Source of the DNA: Martinezella rhizogenes
GTDB lineage: Bacteria; Pseudomonadota; Alphaproteobacteria; Rhizobiales; Rhizobiaceae
Assembly (NCBI RefSeq): GCF_027460065.1
Contig: NZ_JAPYZZ010000018.1
Location: 1-64,000, forward strand
Reading direction: 5' to 3'
DNA: 64,000 nucleotides
A program made the translations under genes and the position numbers. Shown one piece after another: positions 47,269 through 57,224 of this stretch; positions within the stretch are counted from its first letter, which is position 1, and each line of letters begins with the position of its first letter. The notes beneath the pieces were generated by a model. The model saw only the letters and a list, made by a program, of their open reading frames with translations. It was not told the DNA's origin and did not search any database.

Positions 47269-48018
47269 CTATTTGCGCGGGTTGCGGGCGGTGAATTGCA
47301 GGATCTGCTGGCGGCCGTTTTCAATCAGCCTCTCCATTTCGCGGCGCGCGCCCCCCTCGTCATGCATGCGAAATGCCTCGACGAGCCGGAGATGAGAAGC
47401 AGACACGTCGGAAATTTCATGGGGGTCGGCCTCCGGGTTGCTCATGCGGAAAATGCCCACAAGCGCCGCCTTTATCAGCGAACCGACGGTGCGCATGAAC
47501 GGGTTGCCGGACATTTCGGTGATGAGCACATGGAAATTCATGTCCGCCAGCGCCCGCTTTTCCTTGGAATAGGCCGTATTGCCCATCTCGTTGGCATAAG
47601 CGGCAAGCTTGGCGATATCGGCGTCCCTTGCCCTCACGGCGGCCAGTCCCGCGCCATAGGGTTCGAAAGCCTGACGGATATCGTAGAGATGCAGCAGAAA
47701 TTCATCGCTGACGCCGGCCTCGAAATGCCACAGCAGCACTTCGCTATCGAACATGTTCCAGCTTTCGCGCTCCGTCACGCGGGTGCCGATACGCGCCTTG
47801 GGCGAAATCATACCCTTGGCGGTCAGCGTCTTCATCGCTTCGCGCAGTACCGTGCGGGATACTTTCAGCCGTTCCATCAAATCGGCATCACCCGGCAGAA
47901 TGTCACCCGTCTTGAAGGTGCCGGAGACGATATCGAGACCGAGCTTGTGAACGACCTGTGCATGATTTGTCCGCAGCTTTCGAAAACCGATCGCTGCATC
48001 GAGCATTCCGCGCTGCAA
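47269..48018 (-). CDS. GntR (FadR/FCD) family transcriptional regulator
   Basis: The 249-residue regulator has an N-terminal winged helix with LMERLKVSRTVLREAMKTL and a C-terminal FCD domain (about 95-235) with metal-ligand style DMNFHVLITEM and ASHLRLVEAF. It starts at TTG 48018, which has AAGGA eight bases upstream; ATG 48006 lacks one. It lies past the terminator of the nucleoside-type ABC operon, which it may control. The effector is unknown. Confidence 0.9.
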   Translation of the reverse strand: MQRGMLDAAIGFRKLRTNHAQVVHKLGLDIVSGTFKTGDILPGDADLMERLKVSRTVLREAMKTLTAKGMISPKARIGTRVTERESWNMFDSEVLLWHFEAGVSDEFLLHLYDIRQAFEPYGAGLAAVRARDADIAKLAAYANEMGNTAYSKEKRALADMNFHVLITEMSGNPFMRTVGSLIKAALVGIFRMSNPEADPHEISDVSASHLRLVEAFRMHDEGGARREMERLIENGRQQILQFTARNPRK

Positions 48019-48154
48019 ATGTCATGTCCTTCCGTTCGGCTGGCGATCGCAAAAATCGCGCCAGACGTGTGTATCTCAAGTCAGACTATAGTGAAAAACA
48101 TCAAGTCGCGTGAAAAGCAAAGGCAAACTTCATCCGCACAGTAAAACGCGTAAA

Positions 48155-48192
48155 AATAAGCAAGGCCGCACATGAATTTCATGTGCGGCCTG
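48155..48192 (-). terminator. Terminator of the BMP-type ABC operon
   Basis: AGGCCGCACATGAATTTCAT plus its complement forms a perfect palindrome at 48163-48191; on the minus strand it is followed by TGCTTATTTTTA. It lies 28 bases after the last gene of the operon. Confidence 0.85.
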
Positions 48193-48218
48193 TCATCAGT
48201 AATGGAAGAGAATCCGCA

Positions 48219-49292
48219 TTATTGCGGCAGCTTGTCGTCCACGCCGGCAACGTAGAAGTTGAGGCCGAGCAGAACCTTGTCTTCTGCCTTTTCACCCGTC
48301 TTCAGCCATTCCGAACCGTCCTGCTTCTTCACCGGGCCGGTGAAGGGGTGCAGTTCGCCCGACTTGATCTTGGCTTCGGTTTCCTCGGCCATCTTCTTCA
48401 CGTCGTCAGGCATGTTGGTGTAGGGCGCCATGGTCAGGATACCGTCCTTCAGGCCGTCCCAGATGGATTCGGACTTCCAGGTGCCGTCGAGAAGAGCCTG
48501 CGTGCGCTTGATGTAATAGGCGCCCCAGGTGTCCTTGATCGCCGTCAGCTGGGTCTCAGGACCGGCCTTGATCATGTCGGAAGCCTGACCGAAGGCCTTG
48601 ATACCGCGTTCGGCCGCAACCTGCATCGGCGCTGTCGTGTCGGTGTGCTGCGTCAGGATATCGACGCCCTGGTCGATCAGCGCCTTGGCCGCATCGGCTT
48701 CCTTGCCGGGGTCGAACCAGGTGTTGGCCCAGACGACCTTGACCTTGAACTCCGGGTTGACGGACTGCGCGCCGAGAACGAAAGCGTCGATACCCATCAC
48801 CACTTCCGGGATCGGGAATGAGGCGATGTAACCGGCAACACCCTTCTTGGACATTTTCGCGGCGATCTGGCCCTGAATGTAACGGCCTTCATAGAAGCGC
48901 GAATTGTAGGTGGCGACGTTTTCAGCCGTCTTGAAGCCGGTGGCGTGTTCGAACTTCACCTTGGGGAACTTCTGGGCAACCTTCACGGTGGCATCCATGA
49001 AGCCGAAGGAGGTGGTGAACACCAGTTCGCAGCCGGAACGGGCCATGCGCTCGATGGCACGCTCGGCATCCGGGCCTTCCGGAACGCTTTCGAGGAACGG
49101 CGTTTCGATCTTGTCGCCGAAATGCTTCTGCAGCTCTTCGCGGCCGATTTCATGCGCCTGCGTCCAGCCGCCATCGGTGCGGCTGCCGACGTAGATGAAG
49201 CAGACCTTCTTGGCGTCGGCGGCTTCAGCGGAGGAAACAACGCCTCCGAGCGCCGCGACGGACGCGGCAAGTGCGATGACCAGTTTTTTCAT
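48219..49292 (-). CDS. BMP family ABC transporter substrate-binding protein
   Basis: The 357-residue protein has a signal peptide (LVIALAASVAALGGVVSSAE) and the Med/PnrA core with KVCFIYVGSRTDGGWTQAH, FTTSFGFMD and KGVAGYIASFPIPEVV. Family members bind purine nucleosides for import. It starts at ATG 49292 with AGGGG upstream. It is the last gene of the operon with two permeases and an ATPase. Being downstream of the membrane genes is slightly unusual, but the gap is short (38 bp). Confidence 0.95.
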   Translation of the reverse strand: MKKLVIALAASVAALGGVVSSAEAADAKKVCFIYVGSRTDGGWTQAHEIGREELQKHFGDKIETPFLESVPEGPDAERAIERMARSGCELVFTTSFGFMDATVKVAQKFPKVKFEHATGFKTAENVATYNSRFYEGRYIQGQIAAKMSKKGVAGYIASFPIPEVVMGIDAFVLGAQSVNPEFKVKVVWANTWFDPGKEADAAKALIDQGVDILTQHTDTTAPMQVAAERGIKAFGQASDMIKAGPETQLTAIKDTWGAYYIKRTQALLDGTWKSESIWDGLKDGILTMAPYTNMPDDVKKMAEETEAKIKSGELHPFTGPVKKQDGSEWLKTGEKAEDKVLLGLNFYVAGVDDKLPQ

Positions 49293-49330
49293 TTTTACCC
49301 CTGTTGGTTTGGAGACTTGAGGATTCTTCT

Positions 49331-50254
49331 TCACCTGTCCGGCACGAAGGATTTGCCCAGCGATGCCGGTGTGTTGATCAAGGTCGTGCGGCGATTATGC
49401 GAGATGATCACAAGCACGACAATAGTTGCAAGGTAAGGTAGCGCCGAAAGCAGCTGCGACGGTACGCCGATGCCGAAGGCCTGCGCATGCAATTGGCCGA
49501 TGGTGACGGCGCCGAACAGATAACCGCCCGCCAGCAGGCGCCATGGACGCCAGGAAGCGAAGACGACGAGTGCCAGCGCAATCCAGCCGCGCCCGGCCGA
49601 CATGTTTTCCACCCATTGTGGAGTGTAGACCAGCGACAGCTGCGCCCCTGCAAGGCCGGCACAGGCGCCGCCGAACATGACCGCCAGATACCGCGTGCGG
49701 ATGACATTGATGCCGAGCGCATGGGCCGAGGCGTGGTTATCGCCGATGGCGCGGATTTTCAGGCCAGTGCGGCTCTTGAACAGGAACCAGCTGATACCGA
49801 AGACCAGCGCGATGGACATGTAGAAGATCAGGTCCTGCCGGAAGAGCAACGGCCCGATAAAGGGGATTTCCGACAAGACCGGAAACACGATCGGCTGCAG
49901 CTTGATACCAGGCAGGCCGACGAAACTTTCGCCCAGCATGCCGGAAACGCCAAGCCCAAGAATGGTAAGCGCAAGGCCAGTCGCCACCTGATTGGTGACA
50001 AGCGTCAGCGTCAGGAAACCGAACAGCAGCGAAAACACCGCGCCGGAAGCAATGCCCGCCAGAATGCCGAGATAGGGAGATCCCGTCATATGCGTCGCGG
50101 CGAAGGCGCAGACCGCGCCCATGATCATCATGCCCTCGACGCCGAGATTGAGCACACCTGCGCGCTCCGTCACCAGTTCGCCCGACGCCGCGATGACAAG
50201 CGGTGTGGCAGCGGTGATGACGGTGAGAAGAATGGCCTGAAGCATATCCATCAT
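49331..50254 (-). CDS. ABC transporter permease (nucleoside type, second)
   Basis: The 307-residue membrane protein matches the YufQ/BmpC-like permease family: AASGELVTERAGVLNLGVEGMM is the hallmark N-terminal signature and NHASAHALGINVIRTRYLAV the EAA-like cytoplasmic loop. Its ATG overlaps the stop of the first permease by four bases. With its partner it forms the inner-membrane channel. Confidence 0.95.
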   Translation of the reverse strand: MMDMLQAILLTVITAATPLVIAASGELVTERAGVLNLGVEGMMIMGAVCAFAATHMTGSPYLGILAGIASGAVFSLLFGFLTLTLVTNQVATGLALTILGLGVSGMLGESFVGLPGIKLQPIVFPVLSEIPFIGPLLFRQDLIFYMSIALVFGISWFLFKSRTGLKIRAIGDNHASAHALGINVIRTRYLAVMFGGACAGLAGAQLSLVYTPQWVENMSAGRGWIALALVVFASWRPWRLLAGGYLFGAVTIGQLHAQAFGIGVPSQLLSALPYLATIVVLVIISHNRRTTLINTPASLGKSFVPDR

Positions 50255-51342
50255 ACCGCTCCTTCTTTACGATGTGTCTTGCCGGCAAAGACCACCCGGA
50301 TGCGATAGAAGATTAGCGTATCGCAGGAGAGGACGAAGAACAGCATCAGCCCCTGAAACACCCGCGTCACCTTGTCCGACACGCCGATGGAGAGCTGCGC
50401 CGCCTCACCGCCCAGATAGGTCAGCGCCAGTACCAGCCCGGAAAGGATGATACCGAGCGGATTGAGGCGGCCGAGAAAGGCGACGATGATGGCGGTGAAA
50501 CCATAACCCGGCGAAATGCTGGGCTGCAGATGGCCGATGGAACCGGAAGCTTCCGAAATGCCGGCAAGACCGGCCAGCGCGCCCGATAGCAGCAGCGAAA
50601 ACCACACCATGCGGCTGGAGGAGAAACCGGCAAAGCGCCCTGCCCGCGCCGACTGGCCAAGCACGGTAACTTCAAAGCCCTTGAGCATGTAACGCATCAT
50701 GAACCACAGGGCGATGGCTGCGACGATGGCGAACACGAAACCCCAATGCGCCCGGCCCGAGGCCAGCATTTCCGGCAGCACGGCGCTGTCGTTGAAGGGC
50801 TTGGTCTGCGGGAAATTGTAGCCGCCGGGATCGCGCCAGATGCCGCGCGTCAGCCAGTCGAGGAAAAGCTGCGCGACATAGACCAGCATCAGGCTGACGA
50901 GAATTTCATTGGTGTTGAATTTCGTCTTCAACAGCGCGGGAATACCCGCATAAAGCGCGCCGCCGACAGCGCCCATCACCATCATCAGCGGCAGGATGAG
51001 CGGCGAATGCCAGTCGGGATAAAGGACCGGTATGATTGAGCCGGTAATCGCGCCGATGGTGAATTGCCCCTCCGCGCCGATATTCCAGTTATTGGAGCGA
51101 TAACAGACCGACAGGCCGACACCGATCAGGATCAGCGGCGCAGCCTTGATCGCCAGCTCATGCAGCGACCAGACCTCCAGCAGCGGCTCGACGAAAAAGG
51201 CGTAAAGCGCGTGCGCCGGATTTTTGCCGAGCATGGCGAACATGACGGCCCCGACAAGCAGCGTCAAAACCAGTGCCAGAAGCGGCGAAAGCAGGGTGAA
51301 AAGCCGCGAGACCCCTGCCCGTTTTTCAAGCTCAATGCGCAT
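50251..51342 (-). CDS. ABC transporter permease (nucleoside type, first)
   Basis: The 363-residue protein has about nine membrane helices; the segments VCYRSNNWNIGAEGQFTIGA and GQSARAGRFAGFSSSRMVWF are the standard signature and coupling loop. It overlaps the ATPase gene by 11 bases at the start and the second permease by four at the end, so all are co-translated. Confidence 0.95.
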   Translation of the reverse strand: MRIELEKRAGVSRLFTLLSPLLALVLTLLVGAVMFAMLGKNPAHALYAFFVEPLLEVWSLHELAIKAAPLILIGVGLSVCYRSNNWNIGAEGQFTIGAITGSIIPVLYPDWHSPLILPLMMVMGAVGGALYAGIPALLKTKFNTNEILVSLMLVYVAQLFLDWLTRGIWRDPGGYNFPQTKPFNDSAVLPEMLASGRAHWGFVFAIVAAIALWFMMRYMLKGFEVTVLGQSARAGRFAGFSSSRMVWFSLLLSGALAGLAGISEASGSIGHLQPSISPGYGFTAIIVAFLGRLNPLGIILSGLVLALTYLGGEAAQLSIGVSDKVTRVFQGLMLFFVLSCDTLIFYRIRVVFAGKTHRKEGAV

Positions 51343-52903
51343 GCTGGGCGGCTCCCGAATGTGACGTGTGAATGCCGCCCATCAAAAGGCCGATCTTTTC
51401 TAGCGTCATCTCTTCCACCGGATGGGCCTCAGAAAGCTTGCCGTCGGAAATGACTGCGATATTGGTGGCGACCTCGAAGATTTCATCGAGATCCTGACTG
51501 ATGACGATGACGGCCGAACCGGCCCTGGCAAGATCGACCAGCGCCTGGCGGATGCGGCTTGCGGCACCCGCATCCACACCCCAGGTCGGCTGGTTGACAA
51601 CAAGCACGGAAGGCTGACGGTCAAGCTCGCGCCCGACGATGAATTTCTGCAGATTGCCGCCCGAAAGCGATCCGGCCAGCGGATCGGCTCCGCTTTTGCG
51701 CACATCCATGGTTTCGGAAATACGCCGCGCGGCCGCCTTAATGGTCGAGCCCCTGACGATGCGCAGGAAACCACCGGTTAGAAACGCCTTACGGTCGGAC
51801 CGCGCCCGCGCCAGCAACAGATTGTCGGAAAGGCTCATGCCGGGAACCGCCGCATGGCCATGCCGCTCTTCCGGCACGAAACCGGCGCCCATCAGCCGCC
51901 GGCCATTGATGCCGATACGGCCCACCGGCTTGCCGCGCAGATGGATGGCATCATTATTATAGACGGGATATTCGCCCGAAAGCGCATCGAACAGCTCGCC
52001 CTGCCCGTTGCCGGCCACACCGGCAATCGCCAGCACCTCGCCGGCGCGGACCTGCATTGAAACGGACTTCAGCGCCACGGCAAAAGGCGTGCGCGGCGCA
52101 ACCGACAGCCCCATGACCTCGATCTGCGGTGCGCCGAGCGCTTCGCCCGTTGCGCGCGAGACGCTGGCGACATCGCTGCCGACCATCATCCGCGCCAGCG
52201 ATGCCGGCGTTTCCTTGCGCGGATCACACGCCCCCGTCACCTTGCCGTGACGCAGGACGGTGGCGCGGTCGCAAATGCGCTGCACCTCTTCGAGGCGATG
52301 GCTGATGTAAAGCACCGAGCGGCCTTCGGCCTTCAGCTTTGCCAGCGTCTCGAACAGCTTGTCGGCTTCCTGCGGCGTCAAAACCGAGGTCGGTTCGTCG
52401 AGAATGATGAGGCGCGGGTTCTGCAACAAAGCGCGCACGATCTCGATGCGCTGGCGCTCGCCCACCGAAAGATCGGCCACATGCGCATTGGGGTCGAGCG
52501 GCAGACCATAGGCCCGCGACAGCGTTTCCGCTTCCCTGGCGATTTCCTTTAGTGAAATTTTCGGATCGAGCGACAGGGCGATGTTTTCAGCAACCGTCAG
52601 CGCCTCGAACAAGGAAAAATGCTGGAACACCATACCGATACCGAGCCTGCGGGCCTCGCTTGGCGAGCCCACGGAAACCGGCTGGCCCTGCCAGATGATG
52701 TCGCCTTCCGTCGGCGCAAGGACGCCGAACAGCATCTTGACCAGCGTCGACTTGCCGGCACCGTTCTCACCCAGAAGCGCATGGATTTCGCCCGGCGCTA
52801 TATCGAGATCGATGCCGTTGCAGGCGGCGAAATTGCCGAACAGCTTTGTCAGCTTGCGAACCGACAGGAGAGGCATGGCCTCTGGCACCAGATTTCCAGT
52901 CAC
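51332..52903 (-). CDS. ABC transporter ATP-binding protein (double ATPase)
   Basis: The 523-residue protein has two ATPase domains. The first has Walker A GENGAGKST, the signature LSVGERQRIEIVRAL and Walker B LIILDEPTSVLTPQE. The second has a degenerate Walker A (GVAGNGQGELF) with signature SLSGGNLQKFIVGREL, as in RbsA/YufO-type importers where only one site hydrolyses well. It starts at GTG 52903 behind GAGGGG. It powers the BMP-type importer. Confidence 0.95.
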   Translation of the reverse strand: MTGNLVPEAMPLLSVRKLTKLFGNFAACNGIDLDIAPGEIHALLGENGAGKSTLVKMLFGVLAPTEGDIIWQGQPVSVGSPSEARRLGIGMVFQHFSLFEALTVAENIALSLDPKISLKEIAREAETLSRAYGLPLDPNAHVADLSVGERQRIEIVRALLQNPRLIILDEPTSVLTPQEADKLFETLAKLKAEGRSVLYISHRLEEVQRICDRATVLRHGKVTGACDPRKETPASLARMMVGSDVASVSRATGEALGAPQIEVMGLSVAPRTPFAVALKSVSMQVRAGEVLAIAGVAGNGQGELFDALSGEYPVYNNDAIHLRGKPVGRIGINGRRLMGAGFVPEERHGHAAVPGMSLSDNLLLARARSDRKAFLTGGFLRIVRGSTIKAAARRISETMDVRKSGADPLAGSLSGGNLQKFIVGRELDRQPSVLVVNQPTWGVDAGAASRIRQALVDLARAGSAVIVISQDLDEIFEVATNIAVISDGKLSEAHPVEEMTLEKIGLLMGGIHTSHSGAAQHAH

Positions 52904-53103
52904 TGATCCCCTCTTTCACCGGCTGTCCACGCTTTCTTCGAAGCATTTCAACAACAGTGGTCATTGTTCCCAATCCGGCGGCAATGCGTATGCAATGCTG
53001 CGGGACCATGATTTATTGATAACCGTTTTGCTGCTGCGCACAACAGAAAAAGAAACTGCTTAAATGCAATTTGCACAAGCAATAAACGGCTTTACCTTTT
53101 TTC

Positions 53104-53829
53104 TTATTTCGCACCCAGCGAGGGGAAGAACTGCAATATTCCACCGATGCAATAAAGATAGATGCCGCTCGCCACGAAGGCGATCACCGCCCATGTCGGC
53201 GTTTCGAAATGCATCAGCAGCGCATAACCGCCAAGCGCACACCAGATGGCGACGACGAGGAGATTAAGCGGCCGCAACCGCTTCACCCGCACCGGATGCA
53301 GGAAGTTGATCGGTAGGAACGTCAGGAACACCGAGACGGTGACGACGGTCATGGCCGTGGTTGCGCTCGCATCCATGACGAACAGCGTGAAAACCACCAT
53401 GTTCCACACCACCGGGAAGCCGGAGAAGAAATATTCATCCGTCTTCATACCCATATCGGCATAATAGATTGCACTCGAGACCACGATCATGCCGGCCGCC
53501 ACGAAGGACAGCGGCTCGCCGATCATGCCGCTCTGGTAAAGCGCAAAGGCAGGCAACAGCACATAGGTAACGTAGTCGATGATATTGTCGAGCGTGTCGC
53601 CGGACCAGTTGGGCAGCACTTCCTTCACCCGCACCTTGCGGGCGATAGGTCCGTCGATGCCATCCACCAGAAGCGCAAGCCCCAGCCACCAGAACATGTC
53701 GACAAAACGGTGTTCGGCAGCCGCGACGACGCCGAGAAATGCCAGAAACGAACCGGATGCCGTGAGCATATGAACGGAAAAGGCGCGGATTTCCGCATAG
53801 GGAACACGCTTGTAGTTGAAAACTTTCAT
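53104..53829 (-). CDS. pcs: Phosphatidylcholine synthase
   Basis: The 241-residue membrane enzyme condenses CDP-diacylglycerol with choline. The CDP-alcohol phosphotransferase motif is seen at residues 59-85: DG-x2-AR, then twelve residues, G77, D81 and D85, the widened spacing that marks Pcs rather than PssA. There are about eight membrane helices. The pathway is characteristic of plant- and animal-associated Alphaproteobacteria such as Agrobacterium, where phosphatidylcholine is needed for virulence. It is transcribed alone. Confidence 0.96.
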   Translation of the reverse strand: MKVFNYKRVPYAEIRAFSVHMLTASGSFLAFLGVVAAAEHRFVDMFWWLGLALLVDGIDGPIARKVRVKEVLPNWSGDTLDNIIDYVTYVLLPAFALYQSGMIGEPLSFVAAGMIVVSSAIYYADMGMKTDEYFFSGFPVVWNMVVFTLFVMDASATTAMTVVTVSVFLTFLPINFLHPVRVKRLRPLNLLVVAIWCALGGYALLMHFETPTWAVIAFVASGIYLYCIGGILQFFPSLGAK

Positions 53830-54039
53830 GGTCAGCGCCTGCGCCCCGTTTTTTCATCCGCCCTGTTCATTCCGGTATGCGGCCATTCACCACGCTTTGC
53901 AACCGGCTCAATCCGCTTATCCTAAGACTAATATAGCGTCGCAACCAACGAATGTTTGTGTGCGGATGTTCCGGCGCGAAAGTGGATTTACCCGCCCAAA
54001 GCCTCTATGATGTTTTGGAAATAACAATGGAATACGACC

Positions 54040-55248
54040 ATGAGACACTTCGATATCGCCATAACAGGCGCGGGACTTGCGGGCCAGATCGCGGCCATCG
54101 CACTGGCGCGGGCCGGCCGCCATGTGGCGCTCATCGCACCTTCAAGCGAAAAGAAGGATCAACGGACCACGGCGTTGATGGACCAGTCCATCCGTTTCAT
54201 GGACCGTCTCGGCCTCTGGTCACGCGTAGCACCTTCCGCCGCACGCCTTTCTACCATGCAGATCATCGACGGCACCGACCGCCTGCTGCGGGCGCCGACC
54301 GTGCAGTTTCGCTCCTCCGAAATCGGCCTCGATGCGTTTGGCTGGAATATTCCGAACGAGGCGCTGCTCGGCGTTCTCGGGCAAGCAGTGGAGCAGGAAC
54401 ACAATATTACCCGCCTGGACACGACAGCCGAGACGATCGACATCGGCAATGACCGGATCTCGGTCACGATTGCGGATGGTGAAGTGCTTTCCGCCGATTT
54501 CCTGATCGGCGCCGACGGCAGGAAGTCGATGGTGCGGGAAGCGGCCGGCATCGGCGCCAAATCCTGGTCCTATCCGCAGACCGCCGTGGTTTTGAATTTT
54601 TCCCACAGCCGCCCGCATGGCAATGTCTCGACGGAATTCCACACACCCACCGGACCTTTCACCCAGGTCCCCCTGCCCGGTGATCGCTCCAGCCTCGTCT
54701 GGGTCGTCACACCGGAGCAAGCAAAGGAACTGACGGCCTTGCCGTTGGAGGCGCTGAGCCTGAAGGTCGAGGAGCGCATGCAATCCATGCTCGGCGCCGT
54801 CTCCGTGGAGGACAGCGTGCAGGCATGGCCTCTCTCTTCCATGACCGCGCATCGTTTCGGCAAGGGCCGCGTCGCCCTGATCGGCGAGGCCGCACATGGT
54901 TTTCCGCCCATCGGCGCACAGGGCCTGAACCTCAGCCTACGCGACATCATTGCCCTGACCGAACTGCTCGGTGCCGTCTCCGACCGGCCGATTGCGGCGG
55001 ACGCCGGCAGCAGCTTCGATCGCAAGCGACGCGCGGATGTCTATAGCCGCACGCTGAGCGTCGATCTCCTGAACCGCTCGCTTCTTTCGGATTTCCTGCC
55101 CATCCAGATGGCGCGCGCGGCCGGCCTGCATGTGCTCTCCGGCATCGGCACGCTCAGAAGCATGGTCATGCGCGAAGGCATCGAGCCGGGTCGTGGGCTG
55201 AAGGCCCTGCCCTCGCTGCTGTTCGGCAGCTTTAAAAAGGCTGGATGA
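54040..55248 (+). CDS. UbiH/UbiF/Coq6-type FAD-dependent hydroxylase
   Basis: The 402-residue flavoprotein monooxygenase has the dinucleotide fold GAGLAGQIAAIALARAG, the DG motif IGADGRKSMVREAAG and the GD motif ALIGEAAHGFPPIGAQGLNL, matching ubiquinone ring hydroxylases (UbiH/UbiF/UbiL). Which ring position it oxidises cannot be told. It uses NAD(P)H and O2 at the membrane surface. It overlaps the convergent AEC transporter gene by 17 bases. Confidence 0.92.
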   Translation: MRHFDIAITGAGLAGQIAAIALARAGRHVALIAPSSEKKDQRTTALMDQSIRFMDRLGLWSRVAPSAARLSTMQIIDGTDRLLRAPTVQFRSSEIGLDAFGWNIPNEALLGVLGQAVEQEHNITRLDTTAETIDIGNDRISVTIADGEVLSADFLIGADGRKSMVREAAGIGAKSWSYPQTAVVLNFSHSRPHGNVSTEFHTPTGPFTQVPLPGDRSSLVWVVTPEQAKELTALPLEALSLKVEERMQSMLGAVSVEDSVQAWPLSSMTAHRFGKGRVALIGEAAHGFPPIGAQGLNLSLRDIIALTELLGAVSDRPIAADAGSSFDRKRRADVYSRTLSVDLLNRSLLSDFLPIQMARAAGLHVLSGIGTLRSMVMREGIEPGRGLKALPSLLFGSFKKAG

Positions 55249-56170
55249 AATACACCACGCCCGTCAGCGTAAAGACCGACAGCACCGTCGAAATCAGGAT
55301 CGTGGCTGACGCCCGCTCCTGCCAAACATGGTATTGCTGGCCGATGACGAAGACATTCGTCGCGGTCGGCAGCGCCGCCAGCAGCACCGCGGAATAAATC
55401 CACACTGGCTCGAACCGCCCGAGCGACGACAGGACCAGATAGGCGGCAAGCGGATGCAAGATCAGCTTCGCCGGAACGATATAGCTGATCTCCATCGGCA
55501 CCCGTTTCATGGGCCTCAACGCCAGCGTCACGCCCATGGCAAACAGCGCGCAGGGTGCTGCAGATTGCGCCAGATAATCCACCAGCCGCTGCACCGCCTC
55601 CGGCGGCTGCCATGACAGCGAAGCGGCGAGAAATCCGGCGATGACCGACACGATGAACGGATGGGTGATGACCTTGCGCGCCACATCCAGCGCGAGCCTT
55701 CCAGCCGAGCGCGTGTCGCCGCCCGCCACCGCCATCATCGCCGGTGCGACGATGAAATGCGCGGCGTTTTCAAGGCAGACGATCAGCGCCACCGGCACCG
55801 CCGCCTTTTCGCCAAGCGCCAGAAGCGCAAGCCCCGGCCCCATGTAACCGATATTGCCGTAACTTGCCGCGAAACTCTGGATCGTGGTTTCGGCGAGGCT
55901 GTTCCCGCGCACGAAACGGCCGATCAGAAACACCAGCAGAAAAATGCCATAGGTGCAGGCAAGGCTGGCGGCGACAAAATCCATCCGCGCCAGTTCTTCC
56001 ACCGGCGTCTTGGAGACAAGCTTGAAAAACAGCGCCGGCAGCGCCGCATAGATGATGAAGGTGTTCAGCCAGCCCATCGCTTCGACCGGCTGTTTTGTTA
56101 TGCGCGCTGCACCGTAGCCGATGAAGATCAGGCCAAAAAACGGCAACAGCAATCCAATGATATCAGCCAC
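55232..56170 (-). CDS. AEC family transporter
   Basis: The 312-residue protein has about ten membrane helices of the auxin-efflux-carrier fold: LLPFFGLIFIGYGAARI, ASYGNIGYMGPGLALLALG and the C-terminal LAALPTATNVFVIGQQYHV are the family landmarks (the last two contain the helix-break regions). Members export or import small organic acids. It runs on the minus strand with ccdA 27 bases upstream. Confidence 0.93.
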   Translation of the reverse strand: MADIIGLLLPFFGLIFIGYGAARITKQPVEAMGWLNTFIIYAALPALFFKLVSKTPVEELARMDFVAASLACTYGIFLLVFLIGRFVRGNSLAETTIQSFAASYGNIGYMGPGLALLALGEKAAVPVALIVCLENAAHFIVAPAMMAVAGGDTRSAGRLALDVARKVITHPFIVSVIAGFLAASLSWQPPEAVQRLVDYLAQSAAPCALFAMGVTLALRPMKRVPMEISYIVPAKLILHPLAAYLVLSSLGRFEPVWIYSAVLLAALPTATNVFVIGQQYHVWQERASATILISTVLSVFTLTGVVYFIQPF

Positions 56171-56197
56171 AGTCGTTCCCTCACATCCGCGAGAGGC

Positions 56198-56959
56198 TTA
56201 GCCGATTTGCATCAGGATCGGAAAGGTCTCCTGGAACCAGATCGCGACATTGGTGATGAAACCGGACATGAAAGCGAGACCGGTGAGCACCAGCAGCACG
56301 CCGAGCAGCTTTTCCACAAGACCGAGATGGCGGCGGAAGCGGACGAGGAAACGCATGAACGACCCGGAAAACGCCGCGGCGATCCAGAACGGCACCGCAA
56401 GGCCAAGCGAATAGACCGCAAGCAGCATCGCGCCATCGCCGACCGTATCCCGCGAAGCAGCAACCCCGAGGATAGCTCCCAGAACCGGGCCGATGCAGGG
56501 CGTCCAGCCAAAGGCAAAGGCAAGACCCATGACATAGGCCCCGGACAGCGTGGCGGGCTTGCCCGCCCCCTGAAACCGCGCCTCGCGCGAAAACAGGCCG
56601 ATGCGGAAAACACCGAGGAAATTCAGGCCCATTAGGATAATGATGAAACCGCCGATCTTGGCGAGAATATCGAGATTCTGGCGCAGCAGCGTACCGATCG
56701 TCGAGGCACCTGCCCCCAGCGCCACAAACACGGTGGCGAAACCGAGCGTGAAGCAGAAGGCCGAAAACAGCACTGCCCTGCGAACCTCCGGCCGCGGCGC
56801 GGTCTCTTCCGTCCTGAACTGCTCGACCGACACACCCGCCATATAACAGAGATAAGGTGGCACCAGCGGCAGCACGCAGGGCGAGAGAAATGAAAGAGCG
56901 CCGGCCAGAAGCGCACTGAACAGGGAAATATCGGCAATCGACAAGAAAGAACTCCGCAT
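56198..56959 (-). CDS. ccdA: Cytochrome c biogenesis protein CcdA
   Basis: The 253-residue six-helix membrane protein carries the two redox cysteines in LSFLSPCVLPLVP and GWTPCIGPVLGAILG. CcdA moves reducing power from cytoplasmic thioredoxin to periplasmic thiol proteins for cytochrome c maturation. I start at MRSSFLSIADISLF (56959); a GTG at 57001 would add 14 basic residues. No other ccm genes are next to it. Confidence 0.94.
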   Translation of the reverse strand: MRSSFLSIADISLFSALLAGALSFLSPCVLPLVPPYLCYMAGVSVEQFRTEETAPRPEVRRAVLFSAFCFTLGFATVFVALGAGASTIGTLLRQNLDILAKIGGFIIILMGLNFLGVFRIGLFSREARFQGAGKPATLSGAYVMGLAFAFGWTPCIGPVLGAILGVAASRDTVGDGAMLLAVYSLGLAVPFWIAAAFSGSFMRFLVRFRRHLGLVEKLLGVLLVLTGLAFMSGFITNVAIWFQETFPILMQIG

Positions 56960-57159
56960 CCCGCAAAGCCCCGCGATTCTCACTATTCGCCGGCACTTCA
57001 CGCTTCATTTTCGTGCATGTCATTGCTGCAAAACGATTTCATCCGTTTGCGCGACACGCCTGAAGCCGGTTTTATCCCCAGCCGCCCCCTCTCTCCAATC
57101 ACCTTTTCGGGGGTGCGACAAAAAAAACCGTATTGAGTGTCGAAACCGCTTTTTTTGGG

Positions 57160-57188
57160 TTGACCGAACGGATCGCTCTACCTATGTT
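57160..57188 (+). promoter_or_regulatory. Promoter of tRNA-Lys
   Basis: TTGACC (57160-57165) and TATGTT (57183-57188) are 17 bases apart, 36 bases before the mature tRNA start. Confidence 0.6.
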
Positions 57189-57224
57189 CCGCGCACTTCC
57201 GAAGGGCAGCCAAGCCCGCCGCGG

